From contig JALMQS010000128.1 in assembly GCA_024734495.1 (NCBI GenBank), positions 27,535,349 through 27,599,348 on the forward strand: a DNA stretch of 64,000 bases, in the 5' to 3' direction. The translations under genes and the position numbers were made by a program. The notes under the pieces are model-generated. The model was not told the origin of the DNA, did not search any database, and saw only the letters and a list, made by a program, of their open reading frames with translations. How positions within the stretch are numbered: position 1 is the stretch's first letter; each line of letters opens with the position of its first letter. Below are positions 45,607 through 56,842 of the stretch, one piece after another. Source of the stretch: Forficula auricularia (Eukaryota > Arthropoda > Insecta > Dermaptera > Forficulidae).

Positions 45607-45716
45607 AAGGCGTAAAATTTAAAGCCGGAGAGCAATAATCAGATGACAGCCACTTTCATCTGATTGGCCATCCCACCCGGCACAAGGTGAATTTTAAGGT
45701 TTTACCCTTTGTCAAC
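45607..45716. mobile_element. Eroded copy of the 49797 MITE
   Basis: The right arm (ATCTGATTGGCCATCCCACC, CGGCACAAGGTGAATTTTAA, GGTTTTACCCTTTG) is intact; the left arm is replaced by a diverged AT-rich sequence. Confidence 0.7.
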
Positions 45717-46572
45717 GTTTAAAAAGAGTTTACCAAATCGACATACACACCGACAATTGGTGGTGATATTTGTTCTAGCTAGTAAAATCTCTTTATTTGG
45801 ATCAAATTAATGATTGAAATTTACTAAAGAATACTAGAATTTTTTTATTGATTTTTGCCTAATCAAGATAGGTAGTTCAGATGTTGGATTATTATAAACT
45901 TATTTTTTTATTAAACTAAATAAAGTTGCCAATTCTGTGTTACACAAAATTCAAAACATCACATCAATGAGGATTACGATGATGATTGTTCATTGAAAAA
46001 AATAAAACCTTTCTAAAAATCTAAAAAGTGATAAAAATTTGGAATGAAAAATTCTCCCTGCTAACAATAATATATACGTAGGATGTTTCCGATTTGATTC
46101 CCCAAATAGATCCATTTTTGCTAAATTTATTCCTTATCTCTTTCTGCTTTTTCTTGCTTTTATCATTTTCTCCATGAAGAATCTCCCCTTTTGAAAGTTC
46201 TCCTCCTGAAATATTGTTTCGTTTTCCCAAAAAAAAATGTTGGCCTGGCTGACAGTGATGAAGAGAACACCAAGCGTTACATGGCTCCCAATCTGATTAG
46301 CCAACTTGCATTTGTGAACCGATTTATTCGAGTCAGAGTCCAATGAAAAGGACATTGGACAATCGGACAATACTTGGGTATCAAGTTACCGACGAATGGT
46401 TCATCGCTGTGAATGTTGCCGAGGATCATATCTGGAAAGGCGACCACCCTCGCGCCCCATAAAAATCCCATTTCGTGACCTCACCAACGAATTCATCCAA
46501 CCAGGAGCCTGAAAAGGAGACATCAAGGCTGATCATTCAATTTCGACTTATCCAGGTCAGTTACTTTCTGTT

Positions 46573-46615
46573 TCTCCTGAAGATGGGTTCGTCACCCGAA
46601 ATATATATGTCGAGA
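46573..46615 (+). ncRNA. Hammerhead-ribozyme-like motif in copy 2
   Basis: TCTC, CTGAAGA (46577-46583), extra T, GGGT-TCGTC-ACCC, GAAA (46598-46601), UAUAUAUG, U, C (46611), GAGA. The A-to-G change in stem III keeps a U/G pair. Confidence 0.65.
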
Positions 46616-49600
46616 TTAAAGATTCTCCAAAAATAAATTCGTGTTATTTTTTTATATCTTAATGGGAAACCTACCAAGTATTTTTATCCAATAATAATAT
46701 AAATGTATTTAAAAATTAAATTGGAATTCATATTGTTTTAAAGTGAAATGTTTAATATACCATAAGCACGGATAATGAAAATAGTCGTTCTAAGTATTAA
46801 GTAAAATAATTTGGCACAGAGAGGATTTATCTCGGAAATATAATTCACGGGAAATAATTTCTTAACTGTCCACATAAGTTGATCACAATTTGAGTAGAAT
46901 ATATGATGTCGTCGCAGTGCAGGAGGATTTAGAATTTAGATAATAATCCGCGCAAATACAATACAAATGTGCTTCCGTCTTACACTAAATGTGTGTTATT
47001 AAGTTAATCTTAAAGACTTATCATCAAATGACGAGGAGAAATATTTAAAGCCCCTCACAAAATAAATATATAAATAAATAAAAATACTAGACACATAGGT
47101 ATTAACTTACAATTATATTTTAAAAATACTAAAAAACACGCTTCTACAAAGTACAAAATAATGTAATACTTAATTAAAAAGTGTGGGGCGCAGAAACATG
47201 TACTTTTAATTAATTTCGACAAAGTGCCCCACGCTTTTTGGTTAAGTATCGCAATATTTTGTACTTTTTAGAAGTGTTTTTTTAGCTTTTTTAAAATATA
47301 ATTTATTTATTTTTACTTTTTAGTCTTAATTATTTTTATAGAGAAAAGTTTGCGGAATTTAACATAATGAAATATATTTATTTTTATTATTTTTATATAA
47401 TTTCATTTAAATTGAGTAGGTAAACAATTATTTTTATAGAGAAATGAGTGCGGAATTTAACAGAACAAAAGTCACATTAATAGATAGATAGATATACACA
47501 TACAGGTGAAGCTAATATAAGGCGTCTAAAAAGAAGAGAAATCCCATCCAAAACGTTTCTGTGAAAAAACAGGCCAAGTTCAAAAAAGCAGTGAAATCTT
47601 GGGTGCAGCCAAGTTAAATTCTAACTTGACCTGTTCTTTTTTACAGCAATGTTTTGGGTGGGATCATTTTTAAATAAATTATTTATGTCCCAAGTTAATT
47701 TTCTTAATACTAATGAGGGACTATTTTCTTCCTACAAGCTAATGGCATTGAAATCATTTAGGTTTTCGCTTGCACTTTATTATCGTACTACTTACTTTCG
47801 ATTTTTTACTTTCACATTTATATTCTATAGAATATAATGGGAGAGTATTGCGATGGCCAGTCTGGGTCCTGACTTTTTGAGAGATTGTATCTCAGAGATG
47901 AAAAAAGTTAATTTAATTTTGTAACTTCTAGGTGGAAGGAATCGTTGCCCTTAATAGTTCGAAACCGGATTTAGGACATAAAACCGGAAATTGTGGTCCC
48001 TAGAGGCCAAAAAGGGGTCCAAAGTACATTGGTCAGTGCGTATGTACGAATGTACCCCCCCCCTGCGTTTCGCAACCATAAGTCTCAGAGCTCGATATAA
48101 GCTAGAAGGAGTACAGCAAGCTTTTGATTGAAATCAGAAAACTGGAAGTGGACAATTACTTGAAAGATTTTTCGTTTTTTTGATTTTCTTAAAAACGGCT
48201 ATAACGATTTTTTTAAAAATTAGTACATTTATCAAATGTCATGAGTTATTAGTTGTGTCAAATTTTTAATCCGATTAAAAAAGAGGAAAGGGTTGTAAAT
48301 TAGGAGTGTCGTAAAATAAATATTTTAATCGTTCATATCTCGTTTTCGGAAAGTCGCAGAGCCTTGAAATTTAAAACTTAAGCTATCTAGAGGCTAAAAG
48401 AAGTATAACAAGATTTTGGTTAAAATAGAAAAACCGAAAATTGATGTTTACGTACGTAAGAATGTACCCCCCTTGCGTTTCGCAACCATAAGTCTCAGAG
48501 ATACGAAATTCGAAACTTAAGCTTGATATAGGCTAGAAGGAGTAGATCAAGTTTTTGTTGAAATAGAAAGACAGGAAAGATTTTTTTTTTATTTGATTTT
48601 CTCAAAAACGGCTGGAACGATTTTTTTAAAAATTTGTGTATTTATCAAGTGTCGTGAGTTATTAGTTGGGTCAAATTTAAAAAAAAATCGTTTGAGCCAT
48701 TTTGAGAAAATAAAAAAATAAATAAAGGAATGGGGTGTAAATTGGTAGTGACGCGCGAACTTCAAATAAATGAAAATGGGAAAGTTGTGTGGTGAACACA
48801 CCAGTTGATTTTTTTTTTTTTTAGATTATGATTTTTAAATAATTATACTAAAATATATACTAATAATACCTACTGTTTCGAATTCCATTTGCAACACTTC
48901 TAAAAATAAGTATATAATAAAAATATTTTGTTCTATTATTATTGGTTTAATATTATTTTGTAAATTGAAATTTTACTAAAAAATTTTCTTAACATTCTTA
49001 CTAAAAGACAAGTTCTTATGACTTTAAGCTTATTAATAATTATCAATAATAAGTTAAGCAATTTTTGCCTAAATTATATTTAATAAAAATTCAATTTATC
49101 AAAATAGCAACTGAAATGGTGATTAGATGATTGTTTGTGTTGTGATGATTAATCGTCGTCGGAGGGGTGGGTTTCATTAGATTCGATTAAAGAAATTTGT
49201 TCAAGAGATACTTAGAACTACTATAATGGACATGATTACAACAACATAGGCGCGGAGGAAGAAAATAGTCCCTCCACAATAAGGGTATGAAAGTCATTTT
49301 GACACAGTAGTTACTAATTTATTTAAAGAAAATAAGTTTGAGAAATAACTCAATAACGGTCCATATACATTCACACACACGCTTAACTTATTGCTGAAAG
49401 ATAAAAAAACGTGTTGATAATTTATTTTTACTTTATGAATTACAGTTTATAATTTCTATTGAGAGATTTGGAAAAAAATAAAATTATAATTTTAGACACT
49501 TGAAAGCTTGATACCCAGCGCCCAATCTGATAGGGTCTAAAACACACACCCACTCGTTTGAAAGGCACGTGGTTCTGCGCGGATTGGTTTTGTGTATTTT

Positions 49601-49796
49601 GAATCTTTTAGCTGTTAGCTCTGTCATGCACCAAAGTCAATAGCCAAAGCCTGTGTGTATGCGAGGGTCATCAAGTAATTTCTCAGACATATTTTTTTGA
49701 AATAAATGCCAAAAAATTATTTTAATACTTATTCGTAGAGAGACTATTATTTTATTTCTCCCCCCTTATAGCACCTAAAGTAATCAAGTCATCTAT

Positions 49797-49915
49797 AAAG
49801 GGTCAAACCTTAAAATTCACCTTGTGCCGGGTGGTATGGCCAATCAGATGACAGCCACTTTCATCTGATTGGCCATCCCACCCGGCACAAGGTGAATTTT
49901 AAGGTTTTACCCTTT
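49797..49915. mobile_element. 119-bp palindromic MITE
   Basis: AAAGGGTCAAACCTTAAAAT...CACCTTGTGCCGGGTGG is mirrored by CCACCCGGCACAAGGTG...AAGGTTTTACCCTTT. The centre GGCCAATCAGATGACAG...TCATCTGATTGGCCATCCCA is shared with the Harbinger-like MITE at 13.6-13.9 kb, while the outer arms differ. Confidence 0.8.
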
Positions 49916-50106
49916 GTCAACGTTTAAAAAGAGTTTACCAGCCGACATACACACCGACAATTCGTGGTGATATTTGTTCTAGCTTAAAAAATTCCTTTAT
50001 TTGGATCAAATTAATGATTGAAATTTACTAAAGAATACTAGAATTTTTTTATTGATTTTTGCCTAATCAAGATAGGTAGTTCAGATGTTGGATTATTATA
50101 AACTTA

Positions 50107-50474
50107 TTGACGTGACAACGTCTTATAAATTGGTTTGCCGGGTGACACTTCAAGAAACTGCGTTACGCTCCGCTCACGTTATGCGCTCACAATGAGAGCG
50201 AGTGAGAGGCACGCGTCCCTTCCACTCGGGCATGGTTAGCCCGCCTAAGAGCGAGAGAGACAGACATAAAAAGTGAAAGGCACTCGTCCCTTCCACTCGA
50301 GCACAGTTAGCCCGCCTAAGAGCGAGAGAGACAGAGCGAGAGAGAGAGAGTGAGAGAGATAGGCATACACATTAGAATATTCACATTAAAATTATTTTAC
50401 CACTCAAAGTCGTTGTCACGTAAAACTTTCGCCCGTATACCGACTTTACAGGCAACCATTTTTTTTTTTTTTAT
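50107..50474 (+). mobile_element. Conserved dispersed element, TTGACGTGACAACGTC type, copy 2
   Basis: Inserted between AAACTTA and the T run of the duplicated segment; copy 1 shows the uninterrupted site at 45895-45915. The ends match 1621-1986. Inside, the block AGCCCGCCTAAGAGCGAGAG is duplicated and followed by a GA microsatellite (50330-50362). The insertion post-dates the duplication, or was lost cleanly from copy 1. Confidence 0.85.
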
Positions 50475-51113
50475 TAAACTAAATAAAGTTGCCAATTCTG
50501 TGTTACACAAAATTCAAAACATCACATCAATGAGGATTACGATGATGATTGTTCATTGAAAAAAATAAAACCTTTCTAAAATCTAAAAAGTGATAAAAAA
50601 TTTGGAATGAAAAATTCTCCCTGCCAACAATAATATATACGTAGGATGGTTTCCGATTTGATTCCCCAAATAGATCCATTTTGCTAAATTTATTCCTTAT
50701 CTCTTTCTTCTTTTTCTTGCTTTTATCATTTTCTCCATGAAGAATCTCCCCTTTTGAAAGTTCTCCTCCTGAAATATTGTTTCGTTTTCCCAAGCTTTTG
50801 TTCTACATTGTTGGCCTGGCTGACAGTGATGAAGAGAACACCAAGCGTTACAAATGGCTCCCAATCTGATTAGCCAACTTGCATTTGTGAACCGATTTAT
50901 TCGAGTCAGAGTCCAATGAAAAGGACATTGGACACCGGACAATACTTGGGTATCAAGTTACCGACGAATGGTTCATCGCTGTGAATGTTGCCGAGGATCA
51001 TATCTGGAAAGGCGACCACCCTCGCGCCCCATAAAAAATCCCATTTCGTGACCTCACCAACGAATTCATTCAACCAGGAGCCTGAAAAGGAGACATCAAG
51101 GCTGGATCAGCGA

Positions 51114-51660
51114 AATTTGCTCCTTGCCCAAAATCGTGATCACTTTCTGCTATTACCAAACAATTAATAATGTTAGATTATAATTTATGACTATAAAAAA
51201 TATCCATTTCAAAAAAAAAAAAAAATCTAGTACCTATTCTAGCTGGAGTTAGAGATCAATATTCATTTATCTAACATTTAAATAACAAGACGGACTAGAC
51301 AATTTGGAAGAAAAAAACACATTTTCTTAAGACTTCTAAACTCTCTGAAAATTTTAGAAATTTGGCATTTTTTGTCAGTAAAATGTTTAAGTTAGAAAAC
51401 TAATGATTCTCATAGATTTTTTTCGACTTCAAAATATTTTTTTTTATAATTTCCTTGCAAAGACCTTTTTAAGTAAAAGTAGGTTTAATTTTTCAAAATT
51501 TATTGTGAGAAAGCCCCATTTTTTGATTTTTATAACTGTCGCCGTTTAGAAATGGCTTAACTTAAGGGTGTGAAAAATCTATGAATACCCTTATTTTTTC
51601 CTTATCAACGACAAATAAGAAAGAACTTATATCTTAGGTATTTTGGATGTTATAAAGTAC
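51114..51660. other. AT-rich stretch, nothing recognised
   Basis: Only the unique flank of the duplication and AT-rich DNA. Confidence 0.4.
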
Positions 51661-51715
51661 GGAACCCCCTTGGTATGAGGTCTGACTCGCACTTGGCCGG
51701 CTTTTTTTCTAGGCT
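51655..51715 (+). repeat. Insect-type repeat fragment, ...ACTCGCACTTGGCCGG
   Basis: AAGTACGGAACCCCCTTGG, then GTCTGACTCGCACTTGGCCG G and a T run; a phrase I know as common in insect genomes. A diverged fragment is at 6460-6503. Confidence 0.5.
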
Positions 51716-51790
51716 GAGTTAAACTATTCAATTTTTCACTCAAGTCTACTTCCACCCAAACAGGCGATTATCAAAATTTGAATCAAGTTT

Positions 51791-51975
51791 TAACAGGCCC
51801 AATTTCTCTTTTCAGGTGCAAGTCTACTTGAATGATAACTTGCATGCAACATGCAACATTATTTATCAAAAGACAAAACAATTTATCAGGCCCAATTTCT
51901 CTTTTCAGGTGCAAGTTACGTGAATGATAACTTGCATGCAACATGCAACATTATTTATCAAAAGAGAAGTTACTG
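51791..51975 (+). repeat. Tandem duplication, 93-bp unit, two copies
   Basis: CAGGCCCAATTTCTCTTTTC begins at 51794 and 51887. The unit includes GATAACTTGCATGCAACATG and ATTATTTATCAAAAGA. The copies are near identical, so the duplication is recent. Confidence 0.85.
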
Positions 51976-52613
51976 CTTAAACTACCTAAGATTAGATATT
52001 TTTATGAGAAATTATTTTAAGAAGCTGAAGTCAATTCATTCCAAAGGGTGGCAAAATTTCATAATGTAATTAATTAAGGCTTAACAATCAGGTTCATATT
52101 ACGAAAATTTATTTTTATTACTGAGCACTTAGAATATCTAATTGATACCTACATTAATAAACAATTTATCAATTTTAAAAATAAATTCTCCTGGGATGAT
52201 AGATAAATTTTACTCTCCTTTTGTGTTTATTTTTTTTTTTTTAATAGAGCAGTTGTATACAAATCTATGTGAATATATAATCTTGGACATCTAATCTCGT
52301 AGTTTATAGAAATAACTTGTTCTATATTTATTCTCTTGAAAATTTAATGGATCATTAATCTCGAACGAATACTGAATGGAAAAAAAATGGCGGAAAAAAC
52401 TACTCTTCTCAGTGTTGATTATTTTCTTTTCCCGGTATTTTTTCCTGGATTCCTCTACCAAGTCTTTTTGATTTATCAAATCCAAATGACAAAGAATGGA
52501 ATATTTCAAATATTTAAATAAGTCAAAATGTTTATTCCTATCTGCCTATGATACAAATGGTAGGATAAAGGATCAGCCATCTTGAAAATAAATAAACATT
52601 TCTCAACGCACGT

Positions 52614-52925
52614 TTATTTAATAAATTTTCTATTTTCGCTCATTAATTTCATTTGAGATAATGTCACGTATTTTTTGAATAACCAAGAACAAGAATCAAT
52701 CCAGTAAATCGTAATTATTTTTTCTCTAATACCTATATTGTAATTAAAATAAAATTCGAATTTAGCGTTTTGTTGTTGTTTTTCTTTTGGGTTTGAAAGA
52801 ATCAAATAACAATTTATAGGTGGTTGATTCCATGAACCACACCTTCTTTCTTCCCTCTCAGTAAATACACGATCAGAATAAAATGGTTTAATCGCAGACG
52901 AGCCATCTTTGCAAATGGCCGCCAT
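52614..52925 (-). CDS. Unassigned 103-codon ORF starting in a YY1-like site cluster
   Basis: The frame starts ATGGCGGCCATTTGC and reads MAAICKDGSSAIKPFYSDRV FTEREERRCG, then a Gln/Asn/Lys-rich middle and an AT-rich tail that looks non-coding. A GAAG/GTGTGG donor-like site falls after about 27 codons, so only the first part might be a first exon. No family is recognised. The promoter-like composition at the start is the main reason for listing it; it may be chance. Confidence 0.2.
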   Translation of the reverse strand: MAAICKDGSSAIKPFYSDRVFTEREERRCGSWNQPPINCYLILSNPKEKQQQNAKFEFYFNYNIGIREKIITIYWIDSCSWLFKKYVTLSQMKLMSENRKFIK

Positions 52926-52957
52926 TTGTCAGCGTCAGTGTGGGCAAGATGGCGGCT
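52903..52957. promoter_or_regulatory. Cluster of YY1/Pho-like sites
   Basis: AAGATGGCGGC at 52946-52956 matches the YY1 consensus AANATGGCGGC. CCGCCATTTG at 52919-52928 matches its reverse. CCATCTT lies at 52903-52909. Three close sites in a GC-richer patch of AT-rich DNA suggest a promoter or Polycomb-response-like element. Confidence 0.4.
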
Positions 52958-53030
52958 GGCACGCGTGCCTAAAAGCATTCCCTTGTAGGCTCATCACGCC
53001 TCCCCCGCACAAAAAGGAAAAAAACTCACG

Positions 53031-53256
53031 TTGACAAGACAGTATCAATGCTTGGCCAATTTAATCATCTCATTGGACAACGAACAAAAAAAACTATGTT
53101 GCCGATGCTTTCAAGCAACTATTAAGGACTCGATAATCAGGGAGATTTAACGAAAATCCATTTTGTGATAGGCCGAAGTCGGCTCGACTAAAAGAGTCTG
53201 ACAATTACCTTGACACTCACTCATATATCACCGAAGTTTAAAATACTTGAATCCTA
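53031..53256 (+). repeat. Conserved 0.22-kb segment, copy 1
   Basis: TTGACAAGACAGTATCAATG, CGATGCTTTCAAGCAACT, AAGGACTCGATAATCA, GTGATAGG, TCGGCTCGACTAAAAGAGTC and ACAATTACCTTGACACT, ending TATATCACCGA. The same series is at 54250-54491. No TIR or coding frame was seen. Confidence 0.75.
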
Positions 53257-53259
53257 AAG

Positions 53260-54249
53260 TCTACAAAATTGAAATAGAAAATTTTTACCTCAAAAAAATC
53301 AAAATTTAGGTAGGTACATAAAAAACAATATAAATTCTTTAGTGGTCATAAACTTTACTTACCGGCTAAAAATAATTAATATTTTAAAAGGAGGAGGAAA
53401 AAACTCCAAAATTTTGTTTTCATCGGGTTAAATCAGAATTTCTCCGCAACTACCTGACCATAAACTAAAAATTTTATAAAAGCTTACTTTTAAGAAGTAA
53501 AATCGTGAAGAAACCAAATGAAAAAGCAAGCCTGCTTTTTTTACTCAAATTTAAAAGCGCCCACATTTCAAATTTTAGTAAAAATAGTGTAGGCATTTTT
53601 TTGGCACTCTAGAAAAATTTATTTTTAATTAAAAGCTTGATCTTTTGAAAGTTTCAAATTTTAATTTGTGTTAGAAACATTGAAGAGCAATGGCTGATTA
53701 ACTTAATTAAGAGGTCCTAAGGTGCAATTGCGTTCTGGGGTTCTTGCTTACAGGAAGAAAAATTACTTAACATGATATTTTAAAAAATTCTTCGTATAGC
53801 AAGTTATTGAAAATAAAAATGAAAGAAAACTTAGGAGGAATTAATTAATAATTTAAATATGCCGAGAAGCTTACCGCGCGTCTATTGGATAATTTGCTGC
53901 TTCTATAGACTATTAGATAGAGAAAATATTTTTTGACTTATATAATATCTTGTAAGCCATGACATTTCTTGTTATTGATTACATTAAGTTTTTAAAGTTC
54001 AAATATATATTTTTTTTATAAAATCTTGTAATTTATTAAAAAAATATTGCAGGTATTGTCTTCAAAAACATATGCGAGAGAAAAATTTAAGGAATATCGG
54101 CTCTGTAAAAGTAAGACAAAATTTAATTACAAGATTATTCTCAAATAGACCAACCGTGTTAAATAAAATCGTATAAAAATATATAATAGGTACTGTCTAT
54201 TTTGATTAACCAAATTTAACACATTTCTTCCATGCTTGTATATTTTTTA
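53260..54249. other. AT-rich spacer between the conserved segments
   Basis: No gene, RNA or repeat was recognised. Confidence 0.4.
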
Positions 54250-54491
54250 ATGTTTGACAAGAAAGTATCAACGCTTGACTTAATCAAACCGTTCGATAAT
54301 GAACAAAAAACAACGTTGGCGATGCTTTCAAGTAACTCTTAAGGACTCGATAATCACAAAGATTCAAGGAACATCTATTTTTTGTTCCATAGTGATAGGG
54401 TGACGTCGCGTCGAGTCGGCCCGACTAAAAGAGTCGGACAATTACCTTGACACTTACACATATATCACCGAGGACCAAGGCACCTGAATTC
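54250..54491 (+). repeat. Conserved 0.22-kb segment, copy 2
   Basis: TTTGACAAGAAAGTATCAAC, GCGATGCTTTCAAGTAACTC, AAGGACTCGATAATCAC, GTGATAGGGTGACG, GTCGGCCCGACTAAAAGAGTC and ACAATTACCTTGACACTTAC. Identity is high in blocks, with the spacers between them changed. Distance between copies about 1.22 kb. Confidence 0.75.
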
Positions 54492-55324
54492 TGGCCTCAT
54501 CTCAGGCTCTTTATCTCCACATCGCTCGCTTATGATTAAAATGGATGACTAATCGAGAGCCTACCGACTTGAACAATAAAGTCTTTCATAATTGTATCTT
54601 GTAGTGGATTTTTTCCGCTCATTGACAATTGACACAAAGTATGTCCTCATCTATCTCTTCAATGTGGGAACAAAATCTGACATCCTGTACACAATTATTA
54701 AGATTTGATTTTTGCAAAGATTTCCTCTATTGACGACTCAAATGAGTTTAATAAATATATAATTAATCTAGTCTATATGTTGTGAAGCACAATACTATTA
54801 TACCTTTTCGGCTAAGCTTGAATTTTTTTACATCTTTTTTAAGACACAGTGGTGTCATGGTGCTATGGAACGTTCTGGAACCCAGTTCCGGCACTGGTTT
54901 TAGGAACATATATTTCCAAAAAATTTCGGAAGAGATCCCCCAAGTCCTCCAGGATTTCAGCGTTCCGGAAGTGCTAAATTTGCTATATCACCACTGTTAA
55001 GACGCACGTTCATAATTACAACATCCCGCCATTTCAGCCCCTGATACGCTCTTCTTTTCAAAAGTTCAAAGTTTCATCAAAAGGCACGAATCGTCGGGCA
55101 AGTTTATAGTGAAGTTCCAGAGATAAAGTTTCAATTATCTTTGACTAGAACACACGAATCAAAATGTGTCGAATGCAAGCAAAAAGACTGAAATTGTGAC
55201 GACTACAACAGAACATAAATCAGTGTTCCAAGTTGTCTCCCATCCAAGAAGCAGATAACTGTGCCATTACTCAATTTCTTAGATCTATAAGAGAACAAAT
55301 ATATTGTATCATTATACTATAGAT

Positions 55325-55842
55325 CAGGGGTTCCCAACCTTTTTGCACCTGCGTACCACTTGACTTTTTGAGAAATTTCGGCGTACCACCAGACCTAAAT
55401 ATTTTAATAAACGTATAATATTTACTCTTCTAAAAGTGTTCAAAGGCTTTTGAATTAAATTCCTGAGAAAACTTCATATTTAATGGTTAGATATTTGTTT
55501 ATTTTTAACATGCTTATAATAAAGGAGAAATAAAAAGATTAAAATGGTATTAATTTACAGTTTTATTTATTACCCATAGGTCTAAAAACATACAAATAAA
55601 CTTATACGCCTAACACCGGTTGGGAACCCCTGGTTTAAATCAGTTAAATTTGTAAAAATTGAGGTTAGTATTGAAAAAGTGAAAAAGTTTTCTTCAAATT
55701 TATCTTCTGTAAATACATATAATCACTTGTATTTATTTGCCTCAAAGATATAATATACCTACATAGATTAAGGATTAGTTGCTCACATCACTCACGCGTA
55801 CCACCTGAAACGTTCCCGCGTACCACCGGTTGGGAACCTCTG
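55325..55842. mobile_element. hAT-like MITE, 518 bp, with perfect 8-bp TSD
   Basis: The termini CAGGGGTTCCCAACC and GGTTGGGAACCTCTG are inverted, flanked by CTATAGAT on both sides (55317-55324, 55843-55850). Subterminal GCGTACCAC repeats occur near both ends. A second complete terminus, GGTTGGGAACCCCTG, sits inside at 55618-55632, followed by GTTTAAAT rather than the TSD. Confidence 0.92.
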
Positions 55843-56689
55843 CTATAGATAATAGTGTTGGCTTCTTATAATAGCAGTATTTTCTTGTTAAATTTCTGAA
55901 GAAAACGGTGCTATTAGTACTTGGCTAGTTTAATCATAGTTTTAACACAATATTAGATAAGTAATCGTCCAGGAATATGCTGTATTGTTGACGTATATCA
56001 GTTGAATTGCTTGCAACCTACTTTAATTGATTGAGGAGCCTACAGGTGAATATTGATGGTTGCAAATATAGACAGTACATGGGCAAACTTTACAAAAACT
56101 CTTATACGCTCAAAAGCAAATAAAACTAGACACTTTATAACTTTTTAAATGAAAGTAGTTAAAACATTTTTTTTGCTCTTGAACGTTTAATACTTTAATC
56201 CGAATATAGTAATAAATTACTTAAAATTTCATTTAAAAATTTCAATTATTTTGTAAAGAATATGTAAGTACGTTCTTACTTTATTTATATTTGAATGGAA
56301 TTAATGACCAAAGCTAAATACTAAATTATTTATTATTTGCCTATTAGATACCCTGCATTATTTTATAATAATTCCTGATGGTAAGAGCCCACCGAGGAAC
56401 CATTAATTTACCCCACACATCACAATTTTTTGTCTAAATTATTTAACCAAATATTCTAAGCATATGTTTATGGTTTTGGGAACGCTATAATTACACTTTA
56501 TTAAAAACGTTAATTTTATATATTTGCCTTATTAATGCTACATCCGTTAATATAATATCACAGAGAAAATTCAAACGGAAGGGTTAATAATTATATTATT
56601 TGTACGTACTTATAATGAACTATAGTTTTTATTTAATATGAAAATTTGGGTCTCTTATCTTTTTGAAATTTGTCTCTAGGGTTAGGTTA

Positions 56690-56765
56690 ACTGCCCGGAT
56701 AGCAAGTTAGAGCGCTCGGGTTCCACTCCTGAGAGGGCGAAACCTTCTGACATATAATATATACC
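56690..56765 (+). repeat. Possible tRNA-derived SINE fragment
   Basis: GGTTAACTGCCCGGATAGCA resembles an A-box region and GGGTTCCACTCCTGAG a B box about 30 bp later. No tail or TSD was identified. Confidence 0.3.
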
Positions 56766-56842
56766 TACATAATATTCTACTAAGATCTTTGAAAACATTG
56801 TCCTTATCTAAATTCTCATATAATTATAGTTTTTATTACTTT

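Larger units (their letters stand above)
42368..46530 (+). repeat. Tandem segmental duplication, copy 1
   Basis: The segment from the hammerhead arm to ...AAAAGGAGACATCAAGGCTG is repeated at 46537-51113. Landmarks are offset by about 4175 bp at the start and 4573 bp at the end, the extra length being mainly a transposon insertion in copy 2. Differences are mostly 1-5-base indels, many in homopolymers. It contains internal repeats: TTTCGCAACCATAAGTCTCA with a following block at 43885 and 44310. Frames in it (43472-43720; 46021-46500 minus) are not conserved along their length between the copies, so I call no gene. Confidence 0.9.
46537..51113 (+). repeat. Tandem segmental duplication, copy 2
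   Basis: Starts ATTTCGACTTATCCAGG directly after copy 1 and ends GACATCAAGGCTG. The first ~40 bp resemble the left arm of the 41.5-kb foldback (ATTCAATTTCGACTTATCC) more than the right arm, so the junction may involve recombination or conversion between the arms. It carries a complete palindromic MITE (49797-49915), eroded in copy 1, and an inserted dispersed element (50107-50474) absent from copy 1. Confidence 0.9.

Noticed and set aside
46021..46500. Minus-strand frames in copy 1 and the matching ones at 50527-50942
   Set aside because: Frames shift between copies through small indels and no domain is recognisable.
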